A DNA stretch of 64,000 nt from Kluyvera intermedia (GCF_034424175.1 NZ_CP139986.1:1116001-1180000), one strand, 5' to 3'; counted from the stretch's first letter, positions 34,686-43,654 are shown. Notes: a model not told the origin generated them from the letters alone. Numbers and translations are program-made.

Positions 34686-37313
34686 ATGAGCAAGAGCACC
34701 GCTGAGATCCGTCAGGCGTTTCTCGACTTTTTCCATAGTAAAGGCCATCAGGTTGTCGATAGCAGCTCCCTGGTGCCACATAATGACCCAACTCTGCTGT
34801 TTACCAATGCCGGGATGAACCAGTTCAAGGACGTGTTCCTTGGCCTCGACAAGCGTAATTACTCGCGTGCGACGACCTCGCAGCGCTGCGTACGTGCTGG
34901 TGGTAAACACAACGACCTGGAAAACGTCGGTTATACCGCCCGTCACCACACCTTCTTCGAAATGCTGGGTAACTTCAGCTTTGGCGATTATTTCAAGCAT
35001 GATGCCATCCAGTATGCGTGGGAACTGCTGACCGGTGAAAACTGGTTTGCTCTGCCGAAAGAGCGCCTGTGGGTTACCGTGTATGAAACAGATGATGAAG
35101 CTTACGAAATCTGGGAAAAAGAAGTTGGAATCCCACGCGAGCGCATTATCCGTATCGGCGACAATAAAGGCGCAGCATACGCATCAGATAACTTCTGGCA
35201 GATGGGCGATACCGGCCCTTGCGGCCCATGTACCGAGATTTTCTACGATCACGGCGATCATATCTGGGGCGGCCCTCCTGGTACCCCTGAAGAAGATGGC
35301 GATCGTTATATCGAGATCTGGAACATCGTCTTCATGCAGTTCAACCGTCAAGCTGACGGCACCATGGAACCGCTGCCGAAGCCGTCCGTGGATACCGGTA
35401 TGGGTCTGGAGCGTATCACTGCCGTATTGCAGCACGTTAACTCCAACTATGACATCGACCTGTTCCGCAAACTGATTGACTCCGTTGCGAAAGTGACCGG
35501 TGCTACCGACTTGGGTAACAAGTCGCTGCGCGTCATTGCTGACCATATCCGTTCTTGTGCCTTCCTGATTGCTGACGGCGTGATGCCATCCAATGAAAGC
35601 CGTGGCTATGTGTTGCGCCGTATCATTCGTCGCGCAATCCGTCATGGCAATATGCTGGGCGCGAAAGACACCTTCTTCTACAAGCTGGTTGGCCCGCTAA
35701 TTGAAGTGATGGGATCCGCGGGTGAAGAGCTCAAGCGTCAGCAGGCTCAGGTTGAGCAGATCCTGAAAACTGAAGAAGAGCAGTTCGCTCGTACATTGGA
35801 GCGCGGTCTGGCGCTGCTTGACGAAGAGCTGTCTAAGCTGTCCGGTGACACGCTGGACGGTGAAACCGCATTCCGTCTGTACGACACCTACGGCTTCCCG
35901 GTTGACCTCACGGCGGACGTTTGCCGCGAGCGCAATATCAAAGTTGACGAAGCTGGTTTCGAAGCGGCTATGGAAGAGCAGCGCCGTCGTGCGCGTGAAT
36001 CCAGCGGCTTTGGTGCTGACTATAACGCCATGATCCGCGTTGACGGTGAGTCTGAATTTAAAGGCTACGACCATCTGGAACTGAACGGCAAAGTGACTGC
36101 GCTGTTTGTGGATGGTAAAGCGGTAGATTCGATCGCAGCCGGTCAGGATGCGGTTGTTATCCTCGACAAAACGCCGTTCTACGCAGAATCCGGTGGTCAG
36201 GTTGGCGATAAGGGTGAGCTCAAAGGCGCAGGCTTTAGCTTTGCAGTAAGCGATACCCAGAAGTATGGCCAGGCTATTGGTCATCTTGGTCGACTGGCTA
36301 GCGGTGCGCTGAAAGTCGGTGACGCAGTACAGGCTGATGTTGATGATGCCCGTCGTGCCCGTATTCGTCTGAACCACTCAGCGACGCACCTGATGCACGC
36401 TGCGTTGCGCCAGATTCTGGGCACGCATGTTGCTCAGAAAGGCTCGCTGGTTAACGATAAAATCCTGCGTTTCGACTTCTCTCATAACGAAGCCATGAAA
36501 CCGCAAGAGATTCGTGCGGTTGAAGACCTGGTCAACGCTCAAATTCGTCGCAACCTGCCTATCGAAACCAACATCATGGATCTCGAAGCGGCGAAAGCGA
36601 AGGGCGCGATGGCGCTGTTTGGTGAGAAGTATGATGATCACGTGCGCGTACTCAGCATGGGTGACTTCTCTACCGAGCTGTGTGGCGGTACTCACGCGTC
36701 GCGTACGGGCGATATTGGTCTGTTCCGCATTGTGTCTGAATCAGGTACAGCGGCAGGCGTACGTCGTATTGAAGCGGTCACCGGCGAAGGCGCAGTGGCG
36801 ACAGTGCATGCGCAAAGCGATCGTTTAGGTGAGATTGCCCATCTGTTGAAGGGCGATAGCCATAACGTGACTGAAAAAGTACGTACCGTGATTGAACGTA
36901 CTCGCCAGTTAGAAAAAGAATTACAGCAACTTAAAGAGCAAGCCGCAGCACAAGAGAGCGCGAATCTTTCTAGCAAAGCTGAGATGATTAACGGTGTTAA
37001 TCTTTTGGTAAGCGAGCTTGTCGGCGTTGAACCGAAAATGCTGCGCACCATGGTTGATGACCTGAAGAACCAACTGGGTTCTGCCATTATCGTGCTGGCA
37101 ACGGTTGATGAAGGTAAGGTTTCTCTGATTGCTGGCGTGTCTAAGGACGTGACAGACCGTGTGAAAGCAGGGGAATTAGTAGGTATGGTCGCTCAGCAGG
37201 TGGGCGGTAAAGGGGGGGGACGTCCGGATATGGCGCAAGCTGGCGGTACTGATGCCTCTGCACTCCCTGCTGCATTGACCAGCGTAAAAGCCTGGGTAAG
37301 CGCTAAACTGTAA
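34686..37313 (+). CDS. alaS: AlaS, alanyl-tRNA synthetase
   Basis: An 875-residue class II synthetase that charges tRNA-Ala. The catalytic domain begins SKSTAEIRQAFLDFFHSKGH; the editing domain zinc ligands are in HSATHLMHA near 563-571 and CGGTHASR near 665, and a C-terminal DHHA1 domain has GGKGGGRPDMAQAGG. E. coli AlaS represses its own promoter and is 876 residues. Both recX and csrA flank it as in E. coli. Confidence 0.97.
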   Translation: MSKSTAEIRQAFLDFFHSKGHQVVDSSSLVPHNDPTLLFTNAGMNQFKDVFLGLDKRNYSRATTSQRCVRAGGKHNDLENVGYTARHHTFFEMLGNFSFGDYFKHDAIQYAWELLTGENWFALPKERLWVTVYETDDEAYEIWEKEVGIPRERIIRIGDNKGAAYASDNFWQMGDTGPCGPCTEIFYDHGDHIWGGPPGTPEEDGDRYIEIWNIVFMQFNRQADGTMEPLPKPSVDTGMGLERITAVLQHVNSNYDIDLFRKLIDSVAKVTGATDLGNKSLRVIADHIRSCAFLIADGVMPSNESRGYVLRRIIRRAIRHGNMLGAKDTFFYKLVGPLIEVMGSAGEELKRQQAQVEQILKTEEEQFARTLERGLALLDEELSKLSGDTLDGETAFRLYDTYGFPVDLTADVCRERNIKVDEAGFEAAMEEQRRRARESSGFGADYNAMIRVDGESEFKGYDHLELNGKVTALFVDGKAVDSIAAGQDAVVILDKTPFYAESGGQVGDKGELKGAGFSFAVSDTQKYGQAIGHLGRLASGALKVGDAVQADVDDARRARIRLNHSATHLMHAALRQILGTHVAQKGSLVNDKILRFDFSHNEAMKPQEIRAVEDLVNAQIRRNLPIETNIMDLEAAKAKGAMALFGEKYDDHVRVLSMGDFSTELCGGTHASRTGDIGLFRIVSESGTAAGVRRIEAVTGEGAVATVHAQSDRLGEIAHLLKGDSHNVTEKVRTVIERTRQLEKELQQLKEQAAAQESANLSSKAEMINGVNLLVSELVGVEPKMLRTMVDDLKNQLGSAIIVLATVDEGKVSLIAGVSKDVTDRVKAGELVGMVAQQVGGKGGGRPDMAQAGGTDASALPAALTSVKAWVSAKL

Positions 37314-37331
37314 TAACAATAACGGCATACG

Positions 37332-37360
37332 GGCGTCTTAACGTAATCAGTTAAGACGCC
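37332..37360 (+). terminator. Hairpin after alaS
   Basis: GGCGTCTTAAC and GTTAAGACGCC form an 11-bp perfect stem with a 7-base loop, 18 bases after the alaS stop. There is no T run, so it may stabilise the 3' end or act as a weak terminator. Confidence 0.6.
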
Positions 37361-37466
37361 TTGCATATGCGGTACTGATAACGATAAAGTCAGGTTGAAG
37401 TCATGTAGATCGGCTAGACTTACATCTAACAGAATGTGATGCCGTGACTGCTTACACATAAGGTGT

Positions 37467-37496
37467 TTGTCATCGCTGACCTTTTGGCGTTATATG
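37467..37496 (+). promoter_or_regulatory. Putative csrA promoter
   Basis: TTGTCA at 37467-37472 and TATATG at 37491-37496 are separated by 18 bases and lie about 60 bases before the csrA start. E. coli csrA has several promoters; others may exist in this 240-base gap. Confidence 0.5.
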
Positions 37497-37554
37497 ATGG
37501 AGAATGCCGGGATACAGAGAGACCCGACTCATTTAATCTTTCAAGGAGCAAAGA

Positions 37555-37740
37555 ATGCTGATTCTGACTCGTCGAGTTGGTGAAACCCTCATGATCGGAG
37601 ATGAGGTCACTGTGACAGTTTTAGGGGTAAAGGGTAACCAGGTACGCATCGGCGTAAATGCCCCTAAAGAGGTCTCCGTTCACCGTGAAGAGATCTACCA
37701 GCGTATCCAGGCTGAAAAATCCCAGCAGTCCAGTTACTAA
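37555..37740 (+). CDS. csrA: CsrA, carbon storage regulator
   Basis: A 61-residue RNA-binding dimer that controls translation and mRNA stability by binding GGA motifs. The sequence [17 protein letters not shown] and [13 protein letters not shown] match E. coli CsrA almost exactly. The ribosome site AAGGAG itself contains a GGA, fitting the known autoregulation. Confidence 0.98.
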
Positions 37741-37746
37741 GTTATC

Positions 37747-37771
37747 GCGTCTCACCCAGTGGGTGAGACGC
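37747..37771 (+). terminator. csrA terminator hairpin
   Basis: GCGTCTCACCC and its complement form a tight hairpin 6 bases after the csrA stop; the T content downstream is moderate. Confidence 0.65.
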
Positions 37772-37967
37772 AACTCCCCTCTGTTTTCCCGTTTTACTCC
37801 CAATCTTTCGCCTTTTTCTTTCTGTTGCCTCTTTCTATGCCATTCTTTTGTTATGCCGCTTTGTGGCCTGAATCGCATTTTATCTGTTGATAAAATACCC
37901 GTTTTGTCTTTTTTAACGCCTTATTGCGCGTGAAGTGTGCAAACGAAAAAAAACTGCGGAAAATTGT

Positions 37968-37995
37968 TTGACTTATAAGTCCCAGAAAGTAATAT
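37968..37995 (+). promoter_or_regulatory. Promoter of the serV-argV tRNA cluster
   Basis: TTGACT (37968-37973) and TAATAT (37990-37995) have 16-base spacing, and a GC-rich discriminator (GTGCGCC) follows, typical of stringently controlled stable RNA promoters. The first tRNA starts 63 bases later. Confidence 0.8.
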
Positions 37996-38058
37996 GTGCG
38001 CCACGCAGCGACGAAGAGCACTTAACGAGTTCTTCGAAGCACTCGCAAGAGGCGTACT

Positions 38059-38151
38059 GGTGAGGTGGCCGAGAGGCTGAAGGCGCTCCCCTGCTAAGGG
38101 AGTATGCGGTCAAAAGCTGCATCCGGGGTTCGAATCCCCGCCTCACCGCCA
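38059..38151 (+). tRNA. serV: tRNA-Ser (GCU)
   Basis: A 93-base type II tRNA with a long variable arm and encoded CCA. Acceptor arms GGTGAGG/CCTCACC pair, the T loop is GGTTCGAATCC-like and the anticodon GCT is at 38093-38095. It matches E. coli serV in sequence and context. Confidence 0.97.
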
Positions 38152-38154
38152 TTT

Positions 38155-38231
38155 GCATCCATAGCTCAGCTGGATAGAGTACTCGGCTACGAACCGAGCG
38201 GTCGGAGGTTCGAATCCTCCTGGATGCACCA
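38155..38231 (+). tRNA. argV: tRNA-Arg (ACG), copy 1
   Basis: A 77-base tRNA with acceptor GCATCCA/TGGATGC, encoded CCA, and ACG in the anticodon loop CTACGAA (A34 becomes inosine). It is 3 bases after tRNA-Ser and identical to the next three copies. Confidence 0.97.
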
Positions 38232-38294
38232 TCTTTATCAGTGTTGCGGCTTGTTGAGTGACATTGAATCGGTAGTAAAGCAGTAAATCCTGAT

Positions 38295-38371
38295 GCATCC
38301 ATAGCTCAGCTGGATAGAGTACTCGGCTACGAACCGAGCGGTCGGAGGTTCGAATCCTCCTGGATGCACCA
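38295..38371 (+). tRNA. argY: tRNA-Arg (ACG), copy 2
   Basis: Identical to copy 1. It is preceded by the spacer motif ATCGGTAGTAAAGCAGTAA that recurs before copies 3 and 4, showing tandem duplication. The individual symbol is assigned by position only. Confidence 0.96.
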
Positions 38372-38433
38372 TCTTTTATTTTGTATGGCTGTTAAGCGGT
38401 ACAGAGTATCGGTAGTAAAGCAGTAATCCTGAT

Positions 38434-38510
38434 GCATCCATAGCTCAGCTGGATAGAGTACTCGGCTACGAACCGAGCGGTCGGAGGTTCGAATCCTCCT
38501 GGATGCACCA
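38434..38510 (+). tRNA. argZ: tRNA-Arg (ACG), copy 3
   Basis: Identical to copies 1, 2 and 4, 139 bases after copy 2. The individual symbol is assigned by position only. Confidence 0.96.
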
Positions 38511-38571
38511 TCTCTTACTTTGTTTCGCTGTTAGGCGATTCAGGTATCGGTAGTAAAGCAGTAATCCTGAT

Positions 38572-38648
38572 GCATCCATAGCTCAGCTGGATAGAGTACT
38601 CGGCTACGAACCGAGCGGTCGGAGGTTCGAATCCTCCTGGATGCACCA
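38572..38648 (+). tRNA. argQ: tRNA-Arg (ACG), copy 4
   Basis: Last copy, 138 bases after copy 3, followed by a pyrimidine-rich stretch. The individual symbol is assigned by position only. Confidence 0.96.
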
Positions 38649-38793
38649 TCTTCTAAGTTTCTCCCCCTCCTGTAATACTTTTCACTTCAGTCTTTTAATT
38701 TTCACTTTTCTTATTGGCAACCCATTCTTTCTTCTATAATTTATCCTTGTTTACGCCCTTATTCCGGCGATATCACTGCAAGGAGAGAAATCC

Positions 38794-39108
38794 ATGAAAT
38801 GGTTCAAAGCAATGGCCGCTGCATGTGCTGCGCTTATGGTCGCTATCTCGCTGTCCGGCTGTGCGGGTTCGTCAACCAAAGAAAGTACCGGTGGTTATAT
38901 TGATGATACGGTTGTCACCACCAAAGTAAAAACGGCGCTGTTTAGCGACAAAGAGATTAAATCCAGCGAAATTAACGTGCAGACCTTCAAAGGCCGTGTG
39001 CAGTTGAGCGGATTTGTATCATCGGCTGACGACGCAAAGCGTGCCGTGGACGTAACGCGTAAAGTGCAGGGCGTTAGAATCGTTGAAAACGATATGAAAA
39101 TTAAATAA
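38794..39108 (+). CDS. BON-domain lipoprotein
   Basis: A 104-residue exported lipoprotein. The signal peptide ends LSGCAGSS with the lipidated Cys near residue 23; one BON domain (DTVVTTKVKTALFSDKEI to VRIVENDMKI) fills the rest. BON domains are thought to bind membranes or phospholipid, as in OsmY and DolP. An AAGGAGAG site precedes the ATG. No E. coli K-12 gene lies at this point, so the function is open; an envelope-stress role is a guess. Confidence 0.88.
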   Translation: MKWFKAMAAACAALMVAISLSGCAGSSTKESTGGYIDDTVVTTKVKTALFSDKEIKSSEINVQTFKGRVQLSGFVSSADDAKRAVDVTRKVQGVRIVENDMKIK

Positions 39109-39128
39109 TTTTCTGCATACAGTAGAAA

Positions 39129-39155
39129 CAAAGGCGCCTGATGGCGCCTTTGTCG
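39129..39155 (+). terminator. Terminator of the BON lipoprotein gene
   Basis: CAAAGGCGCC-TGAT-GGCGCCTTTG makes a perfect 10-bp stem ending in a short T tract, 20 bases after the stop. Confidence 0.75.
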
Positions 39156-39230
39156 TCTCTGCGGCTGTCAGCGACAACTCGCCCCTTTTACGATAAAGTA
39201 ACATGACATTATCCGCCAGGTGAGAAGACG

Positions 39231-39797
39231 ATGTACGAGCGCTATGCTGGATTGATTTTTGATATGGATGGCACCATTCTTGATACGGAGCCTACGCATC
39301 GTAAGGCGTGGCGTGAAGTGTTAGGGCGTTATGGTATGCGCTTTGACGAGCAGGCTATGGTGGCGCTAAATGGCTCACCGACCTGGCGTATTGCGCAGGC
39401 TATTATTGAAAGTCATGAGGCGGATTTAGACCCTCATCATTTGGCGCGTGAAAAAACCGATGCGGTGAAGGCCATGCTGCTAGATTCTGTTACGCCCCTG
39501 CCGTTGATTGACGTGGTAAAAGCATGGCACGGCCGTCGCCCAATGTCGGTTGGCACCGGGAGTGAAAGTGCGGTTGCTGAAGCTCTGCTCGCGCATTTAG
39601 GCTTGCGACACTATTTTGCCGCCGTTGTGGCCGCCGATCATGTGAAACAGCATAAACCTGCACCGGATACTTTTTTACTGTGCGCTGAACGCATGGGCGT
39701 TGCGCCTGAGCGCTGCGTGGTGTTCGAAGATGCCGATTTTGGCCTTCAGGCTGCTGCCGCCGCAGGGATGGATGCCGTTGACGTTCGCCTGCTGTGA
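39231..39797 (+). CDS. yqaB: YqaB, fructose-1-P/6-phosphogluconate phosphatase (HAD)
   Basis: A 188-residue HAD-superfamily phosphatase of the beta-phosphoglucomutase-like group. Motif I is FDMDGTILDTEP at residues 10-21, motif II the Thr/Ser in VGTGSES near 107, motif III Lys in KQHKPAPDTF near 140, motif IV EDADFGLQAA near 165. Its stop overlaps the yqaA start (GTGA). Confidence 0.94.
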   Translation: MYERYAGLIFDMDGTILDTEPTHRKAWREVLGRYGMRFDEQAMVALNGSPTWRIAQAIIESHEADLDPHHLAREKTDAVKAMLLDSVTPLPLIDVVKAWHGRRPMSVGTGSESAVAEALLAHLGLRHYFAAVVAADHVKQHKPAPDTFLLCAERMGVAPERCVVFEDADFGLQAAAAAGMDAVDVRLL

Positions 39798-39938
39798 GTG
39801 AATTTCTGGCGCTGGGGTCGCTGTTTACTAGCAGCTTTCTCAGCGCGACGCTGCTGCCGGGGAATTCTGAAGCGGTATTAGTTGCATTGTTACTGTCCGG
39901 GGCCAGTAAAGCTTGGCTTTTAGGGTAATGACTCCAAC

Positions 39939-40442
39939 TTATTGATAGTGTTTTATGTTCAGATAATGCCCGATGACTTTGTCATGCAGCTCCACCGATT
40001 TTGAGAACGACAGCGACTTCCGTCCCAGCCGTGCCAGGTGCTGCCTCAGATTCAGGTTATGCCGCTCAATTCGCTGCGTATATCGCTTGCTGATTATGTG
40101 CAGCTTTCCCTTCAGGCGGGATTCATACAGCGGCCAGCCATCCGTCATCCATATCACCACGTCAAAGGGTGACAGCAGGCTCATAAGACGCCCCAGCGTC
40201 GCCATAGTGCGTTCACCGAATACGTGCGCAACAACCGTCTTCCGGAGCCTGTCATACGCGTAAAACAGCCAGCGCTGGCGCGATTTAGCCCCGACGTATC
40301 CCCACTGTTCGTCCATTTCCGCGCAGACGATGACGTCACTGCCCGGCTGTATGCGCGAGGTTACCGACTGCGGCCTGAGTTTTTTAAATGGCGGAAAATC
40401 GTGTTGAGGCCAACGCCCATAATGCGGGCAGTTGCCCGGCAT
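39939..40442 (-). CDS. insB: InsB, IS1 transposase catalytic frame
   Basis: A 167-residue frame containing the IS1 DDE domain: Asp in MDEQWGYVG, Asp in IWMTDGWPLY and Glu in TQRIERHNLNLRQHLA. It overlaps insA and is normally translated as the InsAB' fusion after a -1 frameshift at the A6C run (40379-40385), not from its own start. It appears intact, so the element is probably active. Confidence 0.95.
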   Translation of the reverse strand: MPGNCPHYGRWPQHDFPPFKKLRPQSVTSRIQPGSDVIVCAEMDEQWGYVGAKSRQRWLFYAYDRLRKTVVAHVFGERTMATLGRLMSLLSPFDVVIWMTDGWPLYESRLKGKLHIISKRYTQRIERHNLNLRQHLARLGRKSLSFSKSVELHDKVIGHYLNIKHYQ

Positions 40443-40636
40443 CCAACGCCATTCATGGCCATATCAATGATTTTCTGGTGCGTACCGGGTTGAGAAGCGG
40501 TGTAAGTGAACTGCAGTTGCCATGTTTTACGGCAGTGAGAGCAGAGATAGCGCTGATGTCCGGCGGTGCTTTTGCCGTTACGCACCACCCCGTCAGTAGC
40601 TGAACAGGAGGGACAGCTGATAGAAACAGAAGCCAC
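40361..40636 (-). CDS. insA: InsA, IS1 repressor/DNA-binding protein
   Basis: A 91-residue protein with an N-terminal zinc finger (CPSC and CSHC) and a helix-turn-helix (ATARIMGVGLNTIFRHL). It binds the IS1 ends, represses transcription, and supplies the N-terminal part of the InsAB' transposase. Confidence 0.96.
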   Translation of the reverse strand: MASVSISCPSCSATDGVVRNGKSTAGHQRYLCSHCRKTWQLQFTYTASQPGTHQKIIDMAMNGVGCRATARIMGVGLNTIFRHLKNSGRSR

Positions 40637-41080
40637 TGGAGCACCTCAAAAACACCATCATACACTAAATCAGTAAGTTGGCAGCATCACCGCTTTTAGT
40701 AGCAATAGCAACAATGGGTAATAGCCTTGGCGGGGCAACTAACGTTATTCTTGGTCGTTTTTTTCCACTACGCAAAACATCGCGCTGGCAGGAAAAAGCA
40801 GTGGGTTGGTTACGCCGTTATGGCGCTGTCACGCTACTGTTGAGCTGGATGCCTGTTATTGGCGATTTGCTGTGCCTGTTGGCAGGGTGGATGCGCATGT
40901 CCTGGGGACCAGTACTCTTTTTTTTATGCCTTGGTAAAGCGTTACGCTATGTCGTTGTGGCGGCGCTGACGCTCCAGGGCATGACGTGGTGGCACTAATT
41001 GGATGGCTTGTGGACGTTTTTTCATCATCCACGATGACAATTATGCTTAATACAATAAATTCGACAGGCGGGAGGTCAAT

Positions 41081-42625
41081 TTGATCCCGGACGTATCACA
41101 GGCGCTGTCCTGGCTGGAAAAACATCCTCAGGCTCTAAAAGGGATCCATCGTGGTCTTGAGCGTGAAACCTTACGCGTGAATGCCGATGGTTCATTGGCA
41201 ACAACCGGTCACCCCGAGGCGCTTGGCGCCACATTGACCCATAAATGGATAACCACCGATTTCGCCGAAGCGTTGCTGGAGTTTATTACCCCGGTAGACG
41301 GCGATATTAACCACATGCTGACGCTTTTACGCGACGTGCATCGCTATACCGCACGCCACCTCGGCGATGAGCGTATGTGGCCGTTAAGCATGCCATGCTA
41401 CATCGCACCGGGTCAGGATATCGAACTGGCGCAATATGGCACCTCAAATATTGGCCGCCTCAAAACCCTGTACCGCGAAGGTCTGAAGAACCGCTATGGC
41501 GCGCTGATGCAGACCATTTCAGGCGTTCACTACAATTTCTCCCTGCCGATGGCTTTTTGGCAGGCGAAGTGTGGCACTGAAGATAAAGAGGCGATTTCAG
41601 CAGGTTATTTCCGGCTGATCCGTAACTACTATCGTTTTGGCTGGGTGATCCCGTATCTGTTTGGCGCCTCTCCGGCTATTTGCTCTTCGTTCCTGCAGGG
41701 CAAGCCGACGGCGTTACCGTTTGAAAAAACGGAATGCGGTATGTACTACCTGCCTTACGCGACTTCTCTGCGCTTAAGCGATCTGGGCTATACCAATAAA
41801 TCGCAAAGCAATCTCGGAATTACGTTTAACGAATTGCACGAGTATGTGGCAGGATTAAAACGGGCCATTAAAACGCCATCGGAAGAGTATGCGAACATTG
41901 GCCTTGAGAAGGACGGTAAGCGTCTGCAAATCAACAGCAATGTTCTGCAAATTGAGAATGAGCTGTACGCGCCGATTCGTCCAAAACGCGTGACTCGCGA
42001 TGGCGAAACGCCGTCTGATGCACTGCTGCGTGGCGGTATTGAGTATATCGAAGTGCGCTCGCTGGACATCAACCCGTTCTCGCCAATCGGCGTTGACGAG
42101 CAGCAGATTCGCTTCCTTGACCTGTTTATGGTCTGGTGTGTGCTGGCAGATGCGCCAGAGATGAGCAGCGAAGAACTCAGCTGTACCCGTACCAACTGGA
42201 ATCGTGTGATTCTGGAAGGGCGAAAACCTGGACTGACGCTGGGTATTGGCTGTGAAACAGCGCAGTTCCCGCTGAGCAAAGTCGGTAAAGATCTGTTCCA
42301 CGATCTTAAGCGTGTCGCCCAAACCCTGGACGGGATGAACGGCGATACGGAGTACCAGAAAGTTTGCGATGAACTTGTTGCGGGCTTTGATAATCCAGAT
42401 TTAACCTTCTCAGCACGCATTCTGAGTTCTATGCTTGAGAGTGGGATTGGTGGTACCGGCAAGGCGTTAGCGGAACAGTACCGTGCAATGCTGCGTGAAG
42501 AGCCGTTGGAAGTTCTGAGTGAAGAGGATTTTGCGAAGGAACGAGATGCGTCTGTAGAGCGTAAGCGCCAGATTGAAGAAGCGGATACTGAATCGTTTGA
42601 AGCGCTGCTGGCGCGACATGCCTGA
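41081..42625 (+). CDS. gshA: GshA, glutamate-cysteine ligase
   Basis: A 514-residue enzyme for the first step of glutathione synthesis. Motifs include GLERETLRV near residue 25, MQTISGVHYNFSLPM near 146 and FEKTECGMYYLPY near 215. The start is TTG 41081 with a perfect GGAGG at 41071-41075; E. coli gshA also uses TTG and there is no closer ATG. It is slightly shorter than the E. coli protein (518), with a gap near residue 165 (CGTEDKEAIS). Confidence 0.96.
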   Translation: MIPDVSQALSWLEKHPQALKGIHRGLERETLRVNADGSLATTGHPEALGATLTHKWITTDFAEALLEFITPVDGDINHMLTLLRDVHRYTARHLGDERMWPLSMPCYIAPGQDIELAQYGTSNIGRLKTLYREGLKNRYGALMQTISGVHYNFSLPMAFWQAKCGTEDKEAISAGYFRLIRNYYRFGWVIPYLFGASPAICSSFLQGKPTALPFEKTECGMYYLPYATSLRLSDLGYTNKSQSNLGITFNELHEYVAGLKRAIKTPSEEYANIGLEKDGKRLQINSNVLQIENELYAPIRPKRVTRDGETPSDALLRGGIEYIEVRSLDINPFSPIGVDEQQIRFLDLFMVWCVLADAPEMSSEELSCTRTNWNRVILEGRKPGLTLGIGCETAQFPLSKVGKDLFHDLKRVAQTLDGMNGDTEYQKVCDELVAGFDNPDLTFSARILSSMLESGIGGTGKALAEQYRAMLREEPLEVLSEEDFAKERDASVERKRQIEEADTESFEALLARHA

Positions 42626-42633
42626 TAAAAAAG

Positions 42634-42705
42634 AAAAGGCCACATCACTGTGGCCAAAATATACATCTCTGAATCAGGGATGATGATAACAAATGCGCGT
42701 CTTTC
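42634..42705 (-). ncRNA. micA: MicA small RNA
   Basis: Read on the minus strand, this 72-base RNA starts GAAAGACGCGCATTTGTTAT as in E. coli MicA and ends in the GGCCACAGTGATGTGGCC hairpin followed by TTTT. It lies between gshA and luxS, its known site. MicA uses Hfq to repress ompA and other outer-membrane protein mRNAs. Confidence 0.95.
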
Positions 42706-42710
42706 ATATA

Positions 42711-42739
42711 GTAAGACTGGCATAGGAACAAAGAGTTCA
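42711..42739 (-). promoter_or_regulatory. Predicted sigma-E promoter of micA
   Basis: On the minus strand TGAACTC (ending near 42733) and GTCTTAC (42711-42717) are spaced about 15 bases apart and end 5 bases before the MicA 5' end. E. coli micA is sigma-E dependent; the match to the consensus is moderate. Confidence 0.65.
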
Positions 42740-42884
42740 GTTTATTTTCAAAAAAATCACATCGCCGAGTAGCGGAACGTGGTGAATCGCACAAAGTTGA
42801 TTCTATTCAAATGGTTAAGTGTTTAACTGGATAGAAAAAACGTGCAGCACCCGGGAGCGTAAAGGTGATATCGGAGGTTACGAA

Positions 42885-43400
42885 ATGCCGTTGTTAGATA
42901 GCTTCACAGTTGATCATACCCGTATGGAAGCGCCAGCCGTGCGTGTAGCGAAGAAAATGAACACCCCACACGGTGACGCAATCACGGTTTTTGACCTGCG
43001 TTTTTGTGTGCCGAACCAGGAAGTCATGCCGGAGCGTGGGATCCACACCCTGGAGCATCTGTTTGCAGGCTTTATGCGTGACCATCTAAACGGTAACGGT
43101 GTTGAAATTATCGATATCTCGCCGATGGGCTGCCGTACCGGTTTCTACATGAGCCTGATTGGTACTCCTGATGAACAGCGTGTCGCCGATGCCTGGAAAG
43201 CGGCAATGGCCGATGTGTTGAAAGTACAGGATCAAAACCAGATCCCAGAACTGAACGTATACCAGTGCGGGACCTATCAGATGCACTCGCTGAGCGAAGC
43301 GCAGGATATCGCACGTCATATTATTGAGCGTGATGTTCGCGTAAATAGTAACGACGAACTGGCATTGCCAAAAGAGAAGTTGCAGGAACTGCATATCTAG
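42885..43400 (+). CDS. luxS: LuxS, S-ribosylhomocysteine lyase
   Basis: A 171-residue Fe2+ enzyme that splits S-ribosylhomocysteine into homocysteine and DPD, the AI-2 precursor. Metal ligands His54 and His58 and catalytic Glu57 lie in HTLEHLF; Cys128 is in QCGTYQ. Start ATG 42885 follows GGAGGT at 42873; a 22-residue extension upstream is rejected. Confidence 0.97.
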   Translation: MPLLDSFTVDHTRMEAPAVRVAKKMNTPHGDAITVFDLRFCVPNQEVMPERGIHTLEHLFAGFMRDHLNGNGVEIIDISPMGCRTGFYMSLIGTPDEQRVADAWKAAMADVLKVQDQNQIPELNVYQCGTYQMHSLSEAQDIARHIIERDVRVNSNDELALPKEKLQELHI

Positions 43401-43426
43401 CTGCTGGTTTCATTTTACAGTCACGC

Positions 43427-43468
43427 AATAAATAAGCCCCAGGATAAATCTTCTGGGGCTTATTTATT
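43427..43468 (+). terminator. luxS terminator
   Basis: AATAAATAAGCCCCAG and CTGGGGCTTATTTATT form a perfect 16-bp stem with a 10-base loop, 26 bases after luxS. A/T flanks allow termination in both directions. The remaining bases to 43654 are AT-rich with no gene. Confidence 0.85.
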
Positions 43469-43654
43469 TGTATATTGAATATGTTTATAGAATATATTTA
43501 TTATTTGTATGCCTCGGTTTTGTGAGCCGCTAAACAAAAATATTTTCAATGCTGAAGCTAACCCCTTTGTCGATCACATAAAATGAAAAACATAATTAGA
43601 TAGCCGAAAAACATAATAGATCCCTTTTTCAGAACTGTAAAAATACCTCCCGCA

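Larger units (their letters stand above)
39924..40691 (-). mobile_element. IS1 (768 bp), complete
   Basis: The element is 768 bases, the standard IS1 length. The ends GGTAATGACTCCAACTTA and, inverted, GGTGATGCTGCCAACTTA are the IS1 terminal repeats. The 8-bp target duplication GCTTTTAG occurs at 39916-39923 and 40692-40699. Its genes insA and insB run on the minus strand. A GTTTTTT run at 40379-40385 (A6C on the coding strand) is the frameshift site that produces InsAB' transposase. Confidence 0.98.
39794..40998 (+). pseudogene. yqaA: yqaA, DedA/SNARE-like membrane protein gene split by IS1
   Basis: The gene starts at GTG 39794 (MSEFLALGSLFTSSFL) and is interrupted after about 43 codons by IS1 (39924-40691). 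Removing IS1 and one copy of the 8-bp duplication joins KAWLL to VAIATMGNSLGG in frame and restores a protein of about 142 residues like E. coli YqaA, ending TWWH at TAA 40996-40998. Both halves remain open with no other damage, so the insertion is recent. The product would be a small polytopic membrane protein. Confidence 0.93.

Noticed and set aside
38155..38648. Regular repeats of about 139 bases resembling a repeat array
   Set aside because: The repeats are four tRNA-Arg genes; no CRISPR-type short repeats or cas genes are present.
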